This document shows positions 1 to 8,015 of a stretch of DNA of 64,000 nucleotides, piece by piece (positions within the stretch are counted from its first letter, which is position 1; each line of letters starts with the position of its first letter). The notes beneath the pieces are model-generated. The model was not told the origin of the DNA. It worked only from the letters and a program-made list of their open reading frames with translations, and made no database searches. Origin of the DNA: Salinimicrobium profundisediminis (lineage in GTDB: Bacteria > Bacteroidota > Bacteroidia > Flavobacteriales > Flavobacteriaceae); the NCBI RefSeq assembly GCF_026241755.1, contig NZ_JAPJDA010000001.1:227961-291960 (forward strand). The letters run 5' to 3'. The translations under genes were made by a program, and so were the position numbers.

Positions 1-1
1 C

Positions 2-412
2 ATGCAAAAATCTTCCTTCCTGGCCAGTGAGACCGGACTTTGGATTATTGGTATTGTAGGAGTAGGAATTATCATTGCCGGAATATTTCAGTTCGTGAAG
101 GCGTATAAGAATGACTATTACAAAAAGTTAGGACTGGCATCTTTGAGTGAGAAGAAAAAGAGGGAAACCGTCAAAAAAACTGCTGAATTTGGCCTTAGTG
201 CCAGGGGTGTTATCCTGGTAATCATCGGATTCTTTGCAATTAAAGCCGCTGTAAATTCCAATCCTTCAGAAATAAAAACTACACAAGAAGCTTTTTCATT
301 CCTTCAGGATTCGGCTTACGGCCCCTGGTTAATGGGTGTGGTAGCTGCAGGCCTGGTTGCATATGCGGCTTACATGTTCCTCATGGCAAAGTACAGAAGG
401 TTTCATGCATAA
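2..412 (+). CDS. DUF1206 membrane protein (5' end outside window)
   Basis: C-terminal part of an integral membrane protein of the DUF1206 type, function unknown. The visible 136 residues hold a membrane segment at about 12-33, a basic loop rich in Lys, a second hydrophobic segment at about 70-84 and a third at about 107-127. Family members usually have about 250-280 residues with repeated two-helix units, so the reading frame very likely begins upstream of the window and the ATG at base 2 is internal. The family assignment rests on the repeated pattern of a small Gly/Ala-rich helix followed by a short amphipathic loop. No partner gene can be judged. Confidence 0.65.
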   Translation: MQKSSFLASETGLWIIGIVGVGIIIAGIFQFVKAYKNDYYKKLGLASLSEKKKRETVKKTAEFGLSARGVILVIIGFFAIKAAVNSNPSEIKTTQEAFSFLQDSAYGPWLMGVVAAGLVAYAAYMFLMAKYRRFHA

Positions 413-519
413 AAATTAGGGGATTTCCCCTATATGTAATGATAACCATTGAGTGATATATTTACCCTACCAATTAATAGGCACGCGCTTTTATTAAAGG
501 GTATTTGTAAATTTTTATA

Positions 520-549
520 AAGAAGAGAGATTGGGGGATCTCTCTTCTT
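520..549 (-). terminator. Hairpin terminator after racemase gene
   Basis: Twelve-base-pair perfect stem (AAGAAGAGAGAT with its complement) and a six-base loop, directly after the stop of the minus-strand racemase gene at 552. The T-tract on the minus strand is weak (TTCTTTATAAAAATTT). Confidence 0.6.
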
Positions 550-551
550 AC

Positions 552-1250
552 TTATATACCCTCCTTATCTCTTTGAAAAATATAATCTACAGCCATTTTT
601 GCATGTAGATTGGTACTTTGCAGCAAAGGAAGATCGGTGTCTTCATCATTCACGAGGATGGGCAGTTCTGTACATCCCATAATTACAGCCTGAGCCCCTT
701 TTTCCTTTAGTAACTGAATATGATCTAAAAAGAATGACTTTGCAGACTCTGTGAATTTTCCGCGGGTGAGTTCGTGAGCAATATAATAGTGTATCTCGTC
801 CATAAAATCATCTTCTGGAACGATGACTTCAATACCAAATTTCTCTTTAAGTCTTTTATGAAGAAAATCTCCTCTCATTGTAGGACGGGTACCTAATAAG
901 CCAAGTTTTGTCAATCCCTTACTGCGCGCTTCAAGCCCTACAGCATCTGCAATATGGAGAATGGGAATAGAAATTTTGTTTTGCACATACTCATAAACAA
1001 GGTGAGGTGTGTTGGCACATATCACAATAGCACGGGCTCCGGCGATTTCCAGCTTTCGGGCTATATGCAGGTAGGTTGTCTTTATTTTATCCACATTGTG
1101 TTCCCTCATCAATTCTACATTGAGACTGTAAAGCATAAGGGGTGGGTTTGAATGAGTTCCTGTTCGTTTCCCGGCCATTTCATTAATGAGCCGGTAATAG
1201 ACTATGGTAGAATGCCAAGAAGTGCCGCCGATTAATCCTAGAGTACGCAT
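552..1250 (-). CDS. Aspartate/glutamate racemase family protein
   Basis: Cofactor-independent amino-acid racemase of 232 residues, probably cytoplasmic, interconverting L- and D-aspartate or a related amino acid. The start is placed at the ATG at 1250 because the protein then opens with MRTLGLIGGTSW, the usual N-terminus of this family; the open frame reaches further upstream without similarity. The two catalytic cysteines expected in the family are present: Cys78 in VICANTPH and Cys193 in MGCTELPIL. It stands alone, with a hairpin just after its stop codon. Substrate cannot be told from sequence: aspartate racemase is the most common assignment, and a role in D-amino-acid supply for the wall or in catabolism is inference. 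Confidence 0.85.
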   Translation of the reverse strand: MRTLGLIGGTSWHSTIVYYRLINEMAGKRTGTHSNPPLMLYSLNVELMREHNVDKIKTTYLHIARKLEIAGARAIVICANTPHLVYEYVQNKISIPILHIADAVGLEARSKGLTKLGLLGTRPTMRGDFLHKRLKEKFGIEVIVPEDDFMDEIHYYIAHELTRGKFTESAKSFFLDHIQLLKEKGAQAVIMGCTELPILVNDEDTDLPLLQSTNLHAKMAVDYIFQRDKEGI

Positions 1251-1318
1251 GAATGGTAAGTTTTTATAAAGGTACTTATCTACCCTTGGAGCAATGGTGA
1301 TCAAAATCATTAAAACCC

Positions 1319-1344
1319 AAAAAAGCATCCCGAAGGATGCTTTT
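1319..1344 (-). terminator. Rho-independent terminator after the S8 peptidase gene
   Basis: Stem AAAAGCATCC / GGATGCTTTT with a four-base loop, 18 bases after the peptidase stop codon; read on the minus strand it runs into TTTTTTGGGTTTT. Confidence 0.75.
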
Positions 1345-1362
1345 AAGATAATAAGAGAAATC

Positions 1363-2598
1363 TTAATGAACAGAAATTGGATCTGCATCACCATCGGGAT
1401 CGCCAGAAGCGTAACCACTGGTCGAGATATTCCCTAATAGCCAAACTCCGGCAGTGTGTGGTGCAGCCATTGATGTTCCGCTGATTGTATTGTAACCTCC
1501 ACCTTTCCAGGTAGATTTTATACTAACTCCCGGTGCCGCATAATCTACCGGAGGATTACCCCAGTTTGAAAAAGATGCAAATGTATCACTGGAATTGATG
1601 GCAGAGATAGTTACCACATTAGAATGATTAACCCGTGCAGGTGATGAATCATTAGCATCTGTGCCTTCATTACCTGCAGCCAGTGCAAACTTAATACCTG
1701 CCTGGGCAGCTGCTAGAACAGCATCATCAAGGGCCTGTGAAATTGGGCCTCCCAGACTCATGTTCGCTACATCTCCCGGTTTCCCGTTTGCCGCCACATG
1801 ATTAACCCCTGCTACAACACCAGAATATGATCCGCTTCCACGGCTGTCAAGTACTTTTACTGGAATAACTGTCGCTCCGGCCGCTACTCCAATAACTCCT
1901 ACATTATTATCAATTGCAGCAATAGTTCCGGCAACATGTGATCCATGACCATTGCCGTCGTCAAGAGACTGTCCGTCTTTTCCCGAAGTAAAGGCATTGT
2001 AACCCCTGGAGACATCCACATTCAGATCTTCGTGATCAAGATCTATTCCTGTGTCAATTACCCAGGCTACGCCAGAACCGGTATAAGTTACACCACCATT
2101 CACACGACTAATTCCGTAAGGCGTTTCCTGAGCAGATGTTCCGCCGTCATCACCTCCCCCGTCTCCGGGGTCGTCACATGGTCCGCCATTGGGTGTGCCG
2201 CATGGAGGCGCAAGAGCAACAATTCTATCCTGCTCAACATAGGCAACATCTTTACTTTTGCTCAATTTGAGGGCTGCATCCTTAGACATCTTTAAAGCAA
2301 CACCCGAAATTGCTGCGCTGTAAACCTGCACAATTTCGGCACCATCAACAGCATTAACCGAAAGGACTTCCTGTGTTTTTTGCTGAATCTGCAAGCTGTT
2401 AAGCCGGTGGTCACCTTTCATCTTGCCATTTTCCCTATACACTACAATGTATTGCCCGGGAATAACTTCAGAATAGGATTGAGCCGTCTGGGGCTCTTCT
2501 TGAGTGGGTAAATTGGTCGTTTCCTCCTGTGAACACGACACCATTGCGGTTAAAGCTAGAGCAGCCGCAAAACCTGAGTAGTACTTCTTAAAATTCAT
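1363..2598 (-). CDS. Subtilisin-like serine peptidase (S8), secreted lipoprotein
   Basis: Secreted protease of 411 residues. The start at 2598 gives a lipoprotein signal peptide ending in the lipobox AMVSC (Cys22), so it is probably anchored to the outer membrane or exported. Residues about 45-125 form an I9-type propeptide inhibitor domain, followed by a Gly/Asp-rich linker with two cysteines (about 132-154). The peptidase domain carries the catalytic triad Asp182 (VIDTGID), His218 (GHGSHVAGT) and Ser376 (GTSMAAPH), plus the oxyanion Asn309 (AAGNEG). The protein stops about 35 residues after the catalytic Ser and has no C-terminal type IX sorting domain, in keeping with lipoprotein rather than T9SS export. 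It should be an active endopeptidase processing its own propeptide; substrates are unknown. Confidence 0.9.
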   Translation of the reverse strand: MNFKKYYSGFAAALALTAMVSCSQEETTNLPTQEEPQTAQSYSEVIPGQYIVVYRENGKMKGDHRLNSLQIQQKTQEVLSVNAVDGAEIVQVYSAAISGVALKMSKDAALKLSKSKDVAYVEQDRIVALAPPCGTPNGGPCDDPGDGGGDDGGTSAQETPYGISRVNGGVTYTGSGVAWVIDTGIDLDHEDLNVDVSRGYNAFTSGKDGQSLDDGNGHGSHVAGTIAAIDNNVGVIGVAAGATVIPVKVLDSRGSGSYSGVVAGVNHVAANGKPGDVANMSLGGPISQALDDAVLAAAQAGIKFALAAGNEGTDANDSSPARVNHSNVVTISAINSSDTFASFSNWGNPPVDYAAPGVSIKSTWKGGGYNTISGTSMAAPHTAGVWLLGNISTSGYASGDPDGDADPISVH

Positions 2599-2788
2599 AA
2601 AAATAGTTTGGGTTAATGTTAAAAGATCTTCCGAATCTATATGATTAAATCTTTTAAAAAAAGTATTTAACATCAACTCCTACAGCTTTTTATGAAATTT
2701 AACATCGAAAAATCCTGAAAAATATCAGTATAATTATTGTTAATTTTTCTTTACAGCGACTGCTGCTACTGTAACTCCCATAAATGTA

Positions 2789-2820
2789 AAAGGGCAGAAT
2801 TTGCACAAATTCTGCCCTTT
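2789..2820 (-). terminator. Strong hairpin terminator after rhodanese gene
   Basis: Nearly perfect 14-15 bp inverted repeat (AAAGGGCAGAATTTG with its complement) with a minimal loop, 24 bases after the rhodanese stop codon; the minus strand continues TTTTACATTT. Confidence 0.8.
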
Positions 2821-2844
2821 AAGTAGAATATAAAGTTTGTAAGA

Positions 2845-3156
2845 TTATTCTGTTGTTTCGCCTTCCCAGTTTGAGAATCCTCCAATGAGGTTATATGTAT
2901 TGCCAAACCCTTTTTGATCCATTATAGCGCAGGCTTGACCACTTCTATTGCCACTTCGGCAGTAGACATAATAATTTTTATCCTTATCTAACTTTTCAAT
3001 TTCATCGATAAATTCCTGCCCTTTATAGATGTCTATCATTTTAGCTCCCGGGATGTAGCCTTCCTCTATTTCTTCTTCGGTCCTTACATCAAGGATCACA
3101 GCTTTATCATCCTGAGCTATTTTCTCTCTCCACTCTTCCTGATTTAATTCTTTCAT
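2845..3156 (-). CDS. Single-domain rhodanese-like protein
   Basis: Cytoplasmic 103-residue single rhodanese domain. The persulfide-carrying active-site loop is CRSGNRS, with the catalytic Cys at about residue 66 in YVYCRSGNRS. The usual N-terminal VILDVRTEEE and C-terminal GGFSNW motifs are also present, so it is complete. Such proteins move sulfane sulfur between a donor and thiol acceptors; the physiological partner is not apparent. It stands alone, with its own -7 box upstream (3184-3191, minus strand) and a strong terminator downstream, so it is probably monocistronic. Confidence 0.88.
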   Translation of the reverse strand: MKELNQEEWREKIAQDDKAVILDVRTEEEIEEGYIPGAKMIDIYKGQEFIDEIEKLDKDKNYYVYCRSGNRSGQACAIMDQKGFGNTYNLIGGFSNWEGETTE

Positions 3157-3183
3157 GATTTTTTCTCATTTAAGTTATGTTCA

Positions 3184-3191
3184 CAAATATA
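3184..3191 (-). promoter_or_regulatory. -7 box for rhodanese gene
   Basis: TATATTTG on the minus strand, an exact match to the Bacteroidetes -7 consensus TAnnTTTG, 27 bases before the start codon. No clear TTTG lies at the -33 distance. Confidence 0.5.
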
Positions 3192-3287
3192 AGAATCACC
3201 TGCTCTTTTTTAGCCCCTTTCGATTCGGGGATTGCGTGGAAAGCAGAAAAATTTTCAAAAAATATTTTTTTAGAATAAATTCCCTTC

Positions 3288-3295
3288 TATATTTG
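3288..3295 (+). promoter_or_regulatory. -7 box of the trp operon promoter
   Basis: TATATTTG matches TAnnTTTG exactly; TTTT rather than TTTG sits 19 bases further upstream (3265-3268). The predicted transcript start, about four to five bases after the box, leaves only about four bases before the leader-peptide ATG at 3304. Confidence 0.6.
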
Positions 3296-3303
3296 CTATT
3301 CAA

Positions 3304-3360
3304 ATGAACCTGATCAACAAAAATAACTGGTGGTGGAAATTCTTACGTCAATCGTCGTGA
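3304..3360 (+). CDS. trpL: trp operon leader peptide
   Basis: Eighteen-codon open frame, MNLINKNNWWWKFLRQSS, with three consecutive TGG codons at 3328-3336 and a TGA stop at 3358-3360. It lies between a -7 promoter box and a rho-independent terminator, upstream of trpE. This is the classical layout of ribosome-mediated attenuation: when charged tRNA-Trp is scarce the ribosome stalls at the Trp codons and the downstream RNA can adopt an antiterminator form. Bases 3354-3360 (GTCGTGA) can pair with 3398-3404 in the terminator loop and 3' arm. A ribosome stalled on the Trp codons would leave them free, while one that reached the stop codon would cover them. Too short for ordinary gene finders. 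Confidence 0.85.
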   Translation: MNLINKNNWWWKFLRQSS

Positions 3361-3384
3361 GCAACACCTCCTGTAATAATATAC

Positions 3385-3416
3385 AAAGGCTTGTCAATCA
3401 CGACAAGCCTTTTTTT
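3385..3416 (+). terminator. trp attenuator terminator hairpin
   Basis: Eleven-base-pair stem AAAGGCTTGTC / GACAAGCCTTT with a six-base loop followed by T residues to 3416, located 25 bases after the leader-peptide stop and 24 bases before trpE. The 3' arm and loop overlap the segment (3398-3404) able to pair with 3354-3360, giving a mutually exclusive antiterminator. Confidence 0.85.
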
Positions 3417-3439
3417 ATGCTCATAATTCAGTAAAAACA

Positions 3440-4840
3440 ATGAATATGTACAATCTTACCACTACTTATAAAAAACTTCTGGCAGATACTTTTACTCCGG
3501 TAAGTGTTTACCTGCGGCTGCGGGATATCTTCCCCAACAGTCTCTTGCTTGAGAGTAGTGATTACCACGGTAACGAGAACAGCTTTTCCTACATTTGCTG
3601 CAACCCTGTAGCAAGCGTAAAGGTTGAAAAAGGGCAGTTTATTGAATCATTTCCCGACGGCACTTCCAATGAAACTCAAATAACTCCCAAATTTGACGTG
3701 CCTGCTGCTATTCATGAATTCTCACAAAAATTTAAAACCACGGGTCCCGACTTTAATTTTATTAATGAAGGCCTCTTTGGATACATCGCCTATGACGGGG
3801 TGCAGTATTTTGAAAAACTCGACCTGTCAAAAAAGAAAGATGATCTTGAGATCCCCGAGATCAATTACTCTGTTTATCAAAACATCATTGCGATCAACCA
3901 CTTTAACAATGAAGCATATATTTTTGATCACAGCTATTCCGAAAAAACCTACCTCGATCAAATAGAACAGCTCCTAAAGGTGAAGAATTTCGCCTCTTAT
4001 CCTTTTTCTACGGAAGGGGAACCTGCTTCTAACGAGACCGATGAAGGTTACCGCAACATGGTGATAAAAGCAAAGGAACATTGCCATCGTGGAGATGTCT
4101 TTCAACTGGTACTCTCCCGAAGGTTCTCTCAGGGCTTCAAGGGTGACGAATTCAATGTTTATCGTGCCTTACGCAATGTGAATCCTTCGCCATATCTCTT
4201 CTATTTTGACTACGGAAGCTTTAAGATCTTCGGAAGTTCGCCCGAAGCACAATTGGTAGTCAAAGAGGGCAAAGCAGAGATCCATCCCATTGCCGGCACC
4301 TTTAAACGCACCGGAAATGACGAACAGGATGCAGCCAGTGCTAAAGACCTGGCATCCGATGAAAAGGAAAACGCAGAGCATGTAATGCTGGTTGACCTTG
4401 CCCGCAATGATCTTAGCCGAAGCAGCAAAGAAGTAAAAGTGGAAAATTATAAGGAGATCCAGTATTTCTCCCACGTAATTCATTTGGTAAGTAAAGTCAC
4501 CGGACAAAAAAATGAAGAGGTGAGCACCATGCAGATGGTTGCAGATACTTTCCCTGCAGGAACCTTAAGCGGAGCACCAAAACACAGGGCTATGCAGCTC
4601 ATAGAGCAATATGAAAATGTGAACCGGGACTTTTATGGGGGCGCCATTGGGTTTATGGACTTCAACGGAAATTTTAATCATGCCATTATCATCAGGTCGT
4701 TCCTAAGCAAAAACCACAGGCTCTACTACCAGGCAGGTGCCGGAATAGTATCAGGATCAACTCCCGAAGGTGAACTTCAGGAAGTGTACAACAAAATAGG
4801 AGCATTAAAAAAAGCATTGGAGCTGGCTGAAGAAATCTAA
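3440..4840 (+). CDS. trpE: Anthranilate synthase component I
   Basis: Converts chorismate to anthranilate with ammonia from TrpG, the first committed step of tryptophan synthesis. The 466 residues are normal for the family. The feedback-inhibition motif LLES lies at 36-39, and the C-terminal chorismate-binding domain shows the expected blocks: GDVFQLVLSRR, SSPEAQLVV, PIAGTFKRTG, LVDLARNDLSR, GTLSGAPKHRAM and QAGAGIVSGS. It is the first structural gene after the attenuator, so its expression is probably set by the leader peptide and terminator at 3304-3416. The Trp-binding motif suggests allosteric inhibition by tryptophan as well. Confidence 0.97.
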   Translation: MNMYNLTTTYKKLLADTFTPVSVYLRLRDIFPNSLLLESSDYHGNENSFSYICCNPVASVKVEKGQFIESFPDGTSNETQITPKFDVPAAIHEFSQKFKTTGPDFNFINEGLFGYIAYDGVQYFEKLDLSKKKDDLEIPEINYSVYQNIIAINHFNNEAYIFDHSYSEKTYLDQIEQLLKVKNFASYPFSTEGEPASNETDEGYRNMVIKAKEHCHRGDVFQLVLSRRFSQGFKGDEFNVYRALRNVNPSPYLFYFDYGSFKIFGSSPEAQLVVKEGKAEIHPIAGTFKRTGNDEQDAASAKDLASDEKENAEHVMLVDLARNDLSRSSKEVKVENYKEIQYFSHVIHLVSKVTGQKNEEVSTMQMVADTFPAGTLSGAPKHRAMQLIEQYENVNRDFYGGAIGFMDFNGNFNHAIIIRSFLSKNHRLYYQAGAGIVSGSTPEGELQEVYNKIGALKKALELAEEI

Positions 4841-4841
4841 G

Positions 4842-4945
4842 CCTCACCAGACCCCTCCAAACGAGGGAAATAAAAAAAAGAAGAATGGAAAATAAGCAAT
4901 ATAATACCAGCAATTCCCACCCCTCAGGGGAGGGCCAGATGGGGG
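4842..4945. repeat. Imperfect inverted repeat spanning the trpE-trpG junction
   Basis: C-rich arm at 4842-4867 (core CCAGACCCCTCC) and G-rich arm at 4916-4945 (core GGGGAGGGCCAGATGGGG) are approximately complementary, with a small internal palindrome CCCCTCAGGGG in the second arm. The second arm lies inside the 5' end of trpG. It resembles short interspersed palindromic repeats seen in Bacteroidetes genomes; family assignment is inference. Confidence 0.5.
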
Positions 4946-5571
4946 AGAAAAAAACTCCTTCCGTGTTGGTGATCGACAACTACGATTCCTTCGTCTACAA
5001 CCTTGTACATTACCTGGAGGAGCTGGATTGTAAAGTCACGGTTCGTAGAAATGATGAACTGGAACTGGAAGAAATTGAGAAATACGACAAGATCCTGCTT
5101 TCTCCCGGCCCGGGAATACCAGATGAAGCCGGACTTTTAAAAGAGGTCATCTCTACCTACGCCGCCAAAAAGAGCATTTTTGGAGTGTGTTTGGGTCAGC
5201 AGGCCATTGGTGAAGTTTTTGGAGGAAAACTCATCAATCTAAAGCAGGTGCACCATGGGGTAGCTTCAAAAATTAAACTCTGTGTGACCGATGAACCTCT
5301 TTACAGCGAATTGGAAAATGAACTGGAAGTTGGCCGTTACCACTCCTGGGTAGTAGACCGGGCACTTCCCGATTGTCTGCAAGCCACTTCTTATGATGAA
5401 AACGGGGAAGTAATGTCCCTGCGCCACCGGGATTTTGATGTGCGCGGAGTACAGTTTCACCCCGAGTCGGTTTTGACCCCACAAGGGAAAAAGATGATCG
5501 CCAACTGGATCAATAGTCCGGTGAAGAAATCTACGGAAGAAAAGAATGACCAGCAACCTGAAACAATTTAG
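4885..5571 (+). CDS. trpG: Anthranilate synthase component II (glutamine amidotransferase)
   Basis: Class I glutamine amidotransferase that supplies ammonia to TrpE. The recognisable domain begins at about residue 26 (VLVIDNYDSFVYNL). The nucleophile is Cys102 in GVCLGQQA, and the His/Glu pair lies in GVQFHPES near the C-terminus. The first ~22 residues, including SHPSGEGQ, are not conserved-looking and are encoded by one arm of an inverted repeat. A second ATG at 4939 (MGEKKTPSVL) would remove most of this extension, so the true start is uncertain. Follows trpE by 44 bases and precedes trpD by 4. Confidence 0.95.
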   Translation: MENKQYNTSNSHPSGEGQMGEKKTPSVLVIDNYDSFVYNLVHYLEELDCKVTVRRNDELELEEIEKYDKILLSPGPGIPDEAGLLKEVISTYAAKKSIFGVCLGQQAIGEVFGGKLINLKQVHHGVASKIKLCVTDEPLYSELENELEVGRYHSWVVDRALPDCLQATSYDENGEVMSLRHRDFDVRGVQFHPESVLTPQGKKMIANWINSPVKKSTEEKNDQQPETI

Positions 5572-5575
5572 CAGC

Positions 5576-6565
5576 ATGAAAGACATTTTAAACAGGTTGA
5601 TCAACCACGAAACTATTTCAAAGGAAGAAGCCAGGAATGTGCTGGTAAACATTTCTGCAGGAAAGTACAATCACAGTCAGATTGCCGCTTTTCTTACCGT
5701 CTATATGATGCGCAGCATCACCCTCGAAGAGCTCGAAGGTTTCAGGGATGCCCTACTCGAAATGTGCCTTTCTACAGATCTTGCACAGTATGATCCTATT
5801 GATCTCTGCGGAACAGGAGGCGATGGCAAAGACACATTTAATATTTCAACTTTGGCCTCCTTTGTGACGGCAGGTGCCGGTGTAAAGGTTGCAAAACATG
5901 GGAATTACGGCGTTTCTTCAGGCTGCGGCAGCTCGAATGTGATGGAGCATTTGGGAATAAAATTCAGTAATGAACAGGATTTCCTGAAGCGCAGTATGGA
6001 CGAAGCCGGAATTTGTTTTCTTCACGCTGCACTTTTTCACCCGGCCATGAAAAATGTAGCTCCTATACGTAAGGAACTGGGTGTAAAAACATTTTTCAAT
6101 ATGTTGGGACCAATGGTGAATCCCGCATTTCCAAAAAATCAGGTGGTTGGGGTATTCAGTCTTGAACTCGCGAGAATGTACGCCTACCTGTACCAAAAAA
6201 CTGATAAGAATTTTACCATTTTACACGCCCTTGACGGGTACGACGAGATCTCCCTTACCGGAAATACCAAATTGATCACCAATAACGCCGAAGCCGTTTT
6301 ACGCCCGGCCGATCTTCAGCTGAAATCGATTAAAGCATCTGAAATTTCGGGAGGGAATACTGTGGAATCGGCGGCAGAGATCTTTATGAACGTGCTTAAA
6401 AATCAAGGTACGGCCGCCCAGGAGAATGTGGTTTGCGCCAATGCTGCCGTAGCGATAAACACTGCAAAAAACACAGGCCTCGAAAATGCCTTTTTAGAGG
6501 CTAAAGAAAGTCTGCGGTCTGGTCGCGCCCTTACAGCCCTTGAAAAACTTCAGCAATTAAATTAA
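5576..6565 (+). CDS. trpD: Anthranilate phosphoribosyltransferase
   Basis: Transfers the phosphoribosyl group of PRPP to anthranilate. The start at 5576 (MKDILNRL) is chosen over an upstream ATG at 5546 that overlaps trpG, because family proteins begin close to this motif; the protein is then 329 residues, typical length. The PRPP-binding signature CGTGGDGKDTFNIS lies near residue 80, and the anthranilate-site segment KHGNYGVSSGCGS follows about 30 residues later. Located 4 bases after trpG and 8 before trpC, so co-transcribed. Confidence 0.97.
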   Translation: MKDILNRLINHETISKEEARNVLVNISAGKYNHSQIAAFLTVYMMRSITLEELEGFRDALLEMCLSTDLAQYDPIDLCGTGGDGKDTFNISTLASFVTAGAGVKVAKHGNYGVSSGCGSSNVMEHLGIKFSNEQDFLKRSMDEAGICFLHAALFHPAMKNVAPIRKELGVKTFFNMLGPMVNPAFPKNQVVGVFSLELARMYAYLYQKTDKNFTILHALDGYDEISLTGNTKLITNNAEAVLRPADLQLKSIKASEISGGNTVESAAEIFMNVLKNQGTAAQENVVCANAAVAINTAKNTGLENAFLEAKESLRSGRALTALEKLQQLN

Positions 6566-6573
6566 AGCTTAGC

Positions 6574-7356
6574 ATGAACATACTTGATAAAATAGCAGCA
6601 AGAAAAAGAGAAGAAGTAGCGTTTTTAAAGGAAGAAGTGCCAGCAGAATCCCTGCAACTCCTGCCCCACTTTAACCGGAGATGCATTTCTTTAAAGGAAA
6701 ATCTTAAGAATTCTTCCACAGGGATTATTGCCGAATTTAAACGTCGCTCCCCGTCTCACCCCGAGATCAACCTGGAGGCAGATGCTGCCACAGTCACGGC
6801 AGGTTATGAAACTGCAGGCGCTTCGGGGATTTCGGTGCTTACAGACGAAGAATTCTTTGGCGGAAGTCTTGACGATCTTGCCATAGCACGTGAAACCGTT
6901 AAACTACCATTGCTTCGGAAGGATTTTATGATCGATGAATATCAAATCATTGAAGCAAAAGCCATGGGTGCCGATGTGATTTTATTGATCGCAGCCATCC
7001 TGAAGCCTGACGAGATCAAAACCCTTTCAAAAAAGGCAAAAGATCTTGGCCTTGAGGTATTGCTGGAAGTTCACAATGAAGAGGAGCTCAAAAATGCCAT
7101 TTTTGACACCGTAGATATGATTGGCGTCAATAACCGAAACCTCAAGACTTTTGAGGTAGACCTGCAAACGAGCAAAGATTTAGCTGAAAAGATCCCTAAT
7201 CAATTTGTGAAGATCTCTGAAAGTGGGATTAGTGAAACTTCAGCAATTACAGAGCTTCAAAAAAGCGGATTTAAAGGATTTCTTATCGGCGGAAATTTCA
7301 TGAAGACCGAAGATCCGGGAAAAAGCGCTTCAGAATTTATTCAGAAATTAAAATAA
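6574..7356 (+). CDS. trpC: Indole-3-glycerol-phosphate synthase
   Basis: Closes the indole ring in the fourth step of the pathway. A 260-residue (beta/alpha)8 barrel without fusion to TrpF. Conserved elements include the catalytic Lys in IIAEFKRRSPS (about residues 50-60), LLRKDFMIDEYQI, the Asn-rich GVNNRNLKTF, and the phosphate-binding SESGI and GFLIGGNFM. Spacing to trpF is six bases. The coding sequence contains a perfect 19-base copy of the recurrent palindrome at 7088-7106, here encoding KNAIFD. Confidence 0.97.
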   Translation: MNILDKIAARKREEVAFLKEEVPAESLQLLPHFNRRCISLKENLKNSSTGIIAEFKRRSPSHPEINLEADAATVTAGYETAGASGISVLTDEEFFGGSLDDLAIARETVKLPLLRKDFMIDEYQIIEAKAMGADVILLIAAILKPDEIKTLSKKAKDLGLEVLLEVHNEEELKNAIFDTVDMIGVNNRNLKTFEVDLQTSKDLAEKIPNQFVKISESGISETSAITELQKSGFKGFLIGGNFMKTEDPGKSASEFIQKLK

Positions 7357-7362
7357 AAACCC

Positions 7363-8010
7363 ATGAACCTGAAACTGAAGATCTGTGGCATGCGAGAGCC
7401 CGAAAATATGAGCAGGATTGCGGCTTTACATCCCGATTACCTGGGACTCATCTTTTTTGAAGGTTCTCCGCGGAATGTTGTTGGGGAAATCTTTCAGGGG
7501 GATCAAAAAATTAAGAAAACAGGAGTTTTTGTGAATGCTTCCGAAGAAAACATCCTGGAAAAGATTGAAAAATATCAACTTTCGGCACTTCAGCTACACG
7601 GAGAGGAAAGTCCGGAATTTATCAACAACCTGAAGCAGAAGATTTCCGAAGAAATTGAGCTAATCAAAGTTTTCAGTATTGGAAATGAGTTTGATTTTGA
7701 GAAGCTGCAGCCGTATGAAGGTGTTGTGGATTATTTCCTTTTTGACACCCTGGGAAAAAGTAAGGGTGGCAACGGCATCAGGTTTAATTGGGATGTACTG
7801 CAGGATTATCCTTCTACCACTCCATTTTTCCTTAGTGGCGGGATTGGACCCGATGATGCAGCCGCAGTAAAAGAACTTTACCATACCTTCCAAAAAAGGC
7901 AAAAAGAAGAGCTCTTTTACGGCATTGACATAAACAGTAAATTTGAAACTGCCCCGGCAGTAAAGGATGCCGAAGCTTTGAAGACCTTCAGGGAACGGCT
8001 ATACAATTAA
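7363..8010 (+). CDS. trpF: Phosphoribosylanthranilate isomerase
   Basis: Isomerises phosphoribosylanthranilate to the deoxyribulose form used by TrpC. A 215-residue barrel with the catalytic Cys in KICGMREP near the start, the family motifs GVFVNA and LQLHGEE, a catalytic-type Asp in FLFDT, and the phosphate-binding [10 protein letters not shown] near the C-terminus. A separate gene rather than a fusion with trpC. Five bases before trpB. Confidence 0.96.
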   Translation: MNLKLKICGMREPENMSRIAALHPDYLGLIFFEGSPRNVVGEIFQGDQKIKKTGVFVNASEENILEKIEKYQLSALQLHGEESPEFINNLKQKISEEIELIKVFSIGNEFDFEKLQPYEGVVDYFLFDTLGKSKGGNGIRFNWDVLQDYPSTTPFFLSGGIGPDDAAAVKELYHTFQKRQKEELFYGIDINSKFETAPAVKDAEALKTFRERLYN

Positions 8011-8015
8011 AAATT

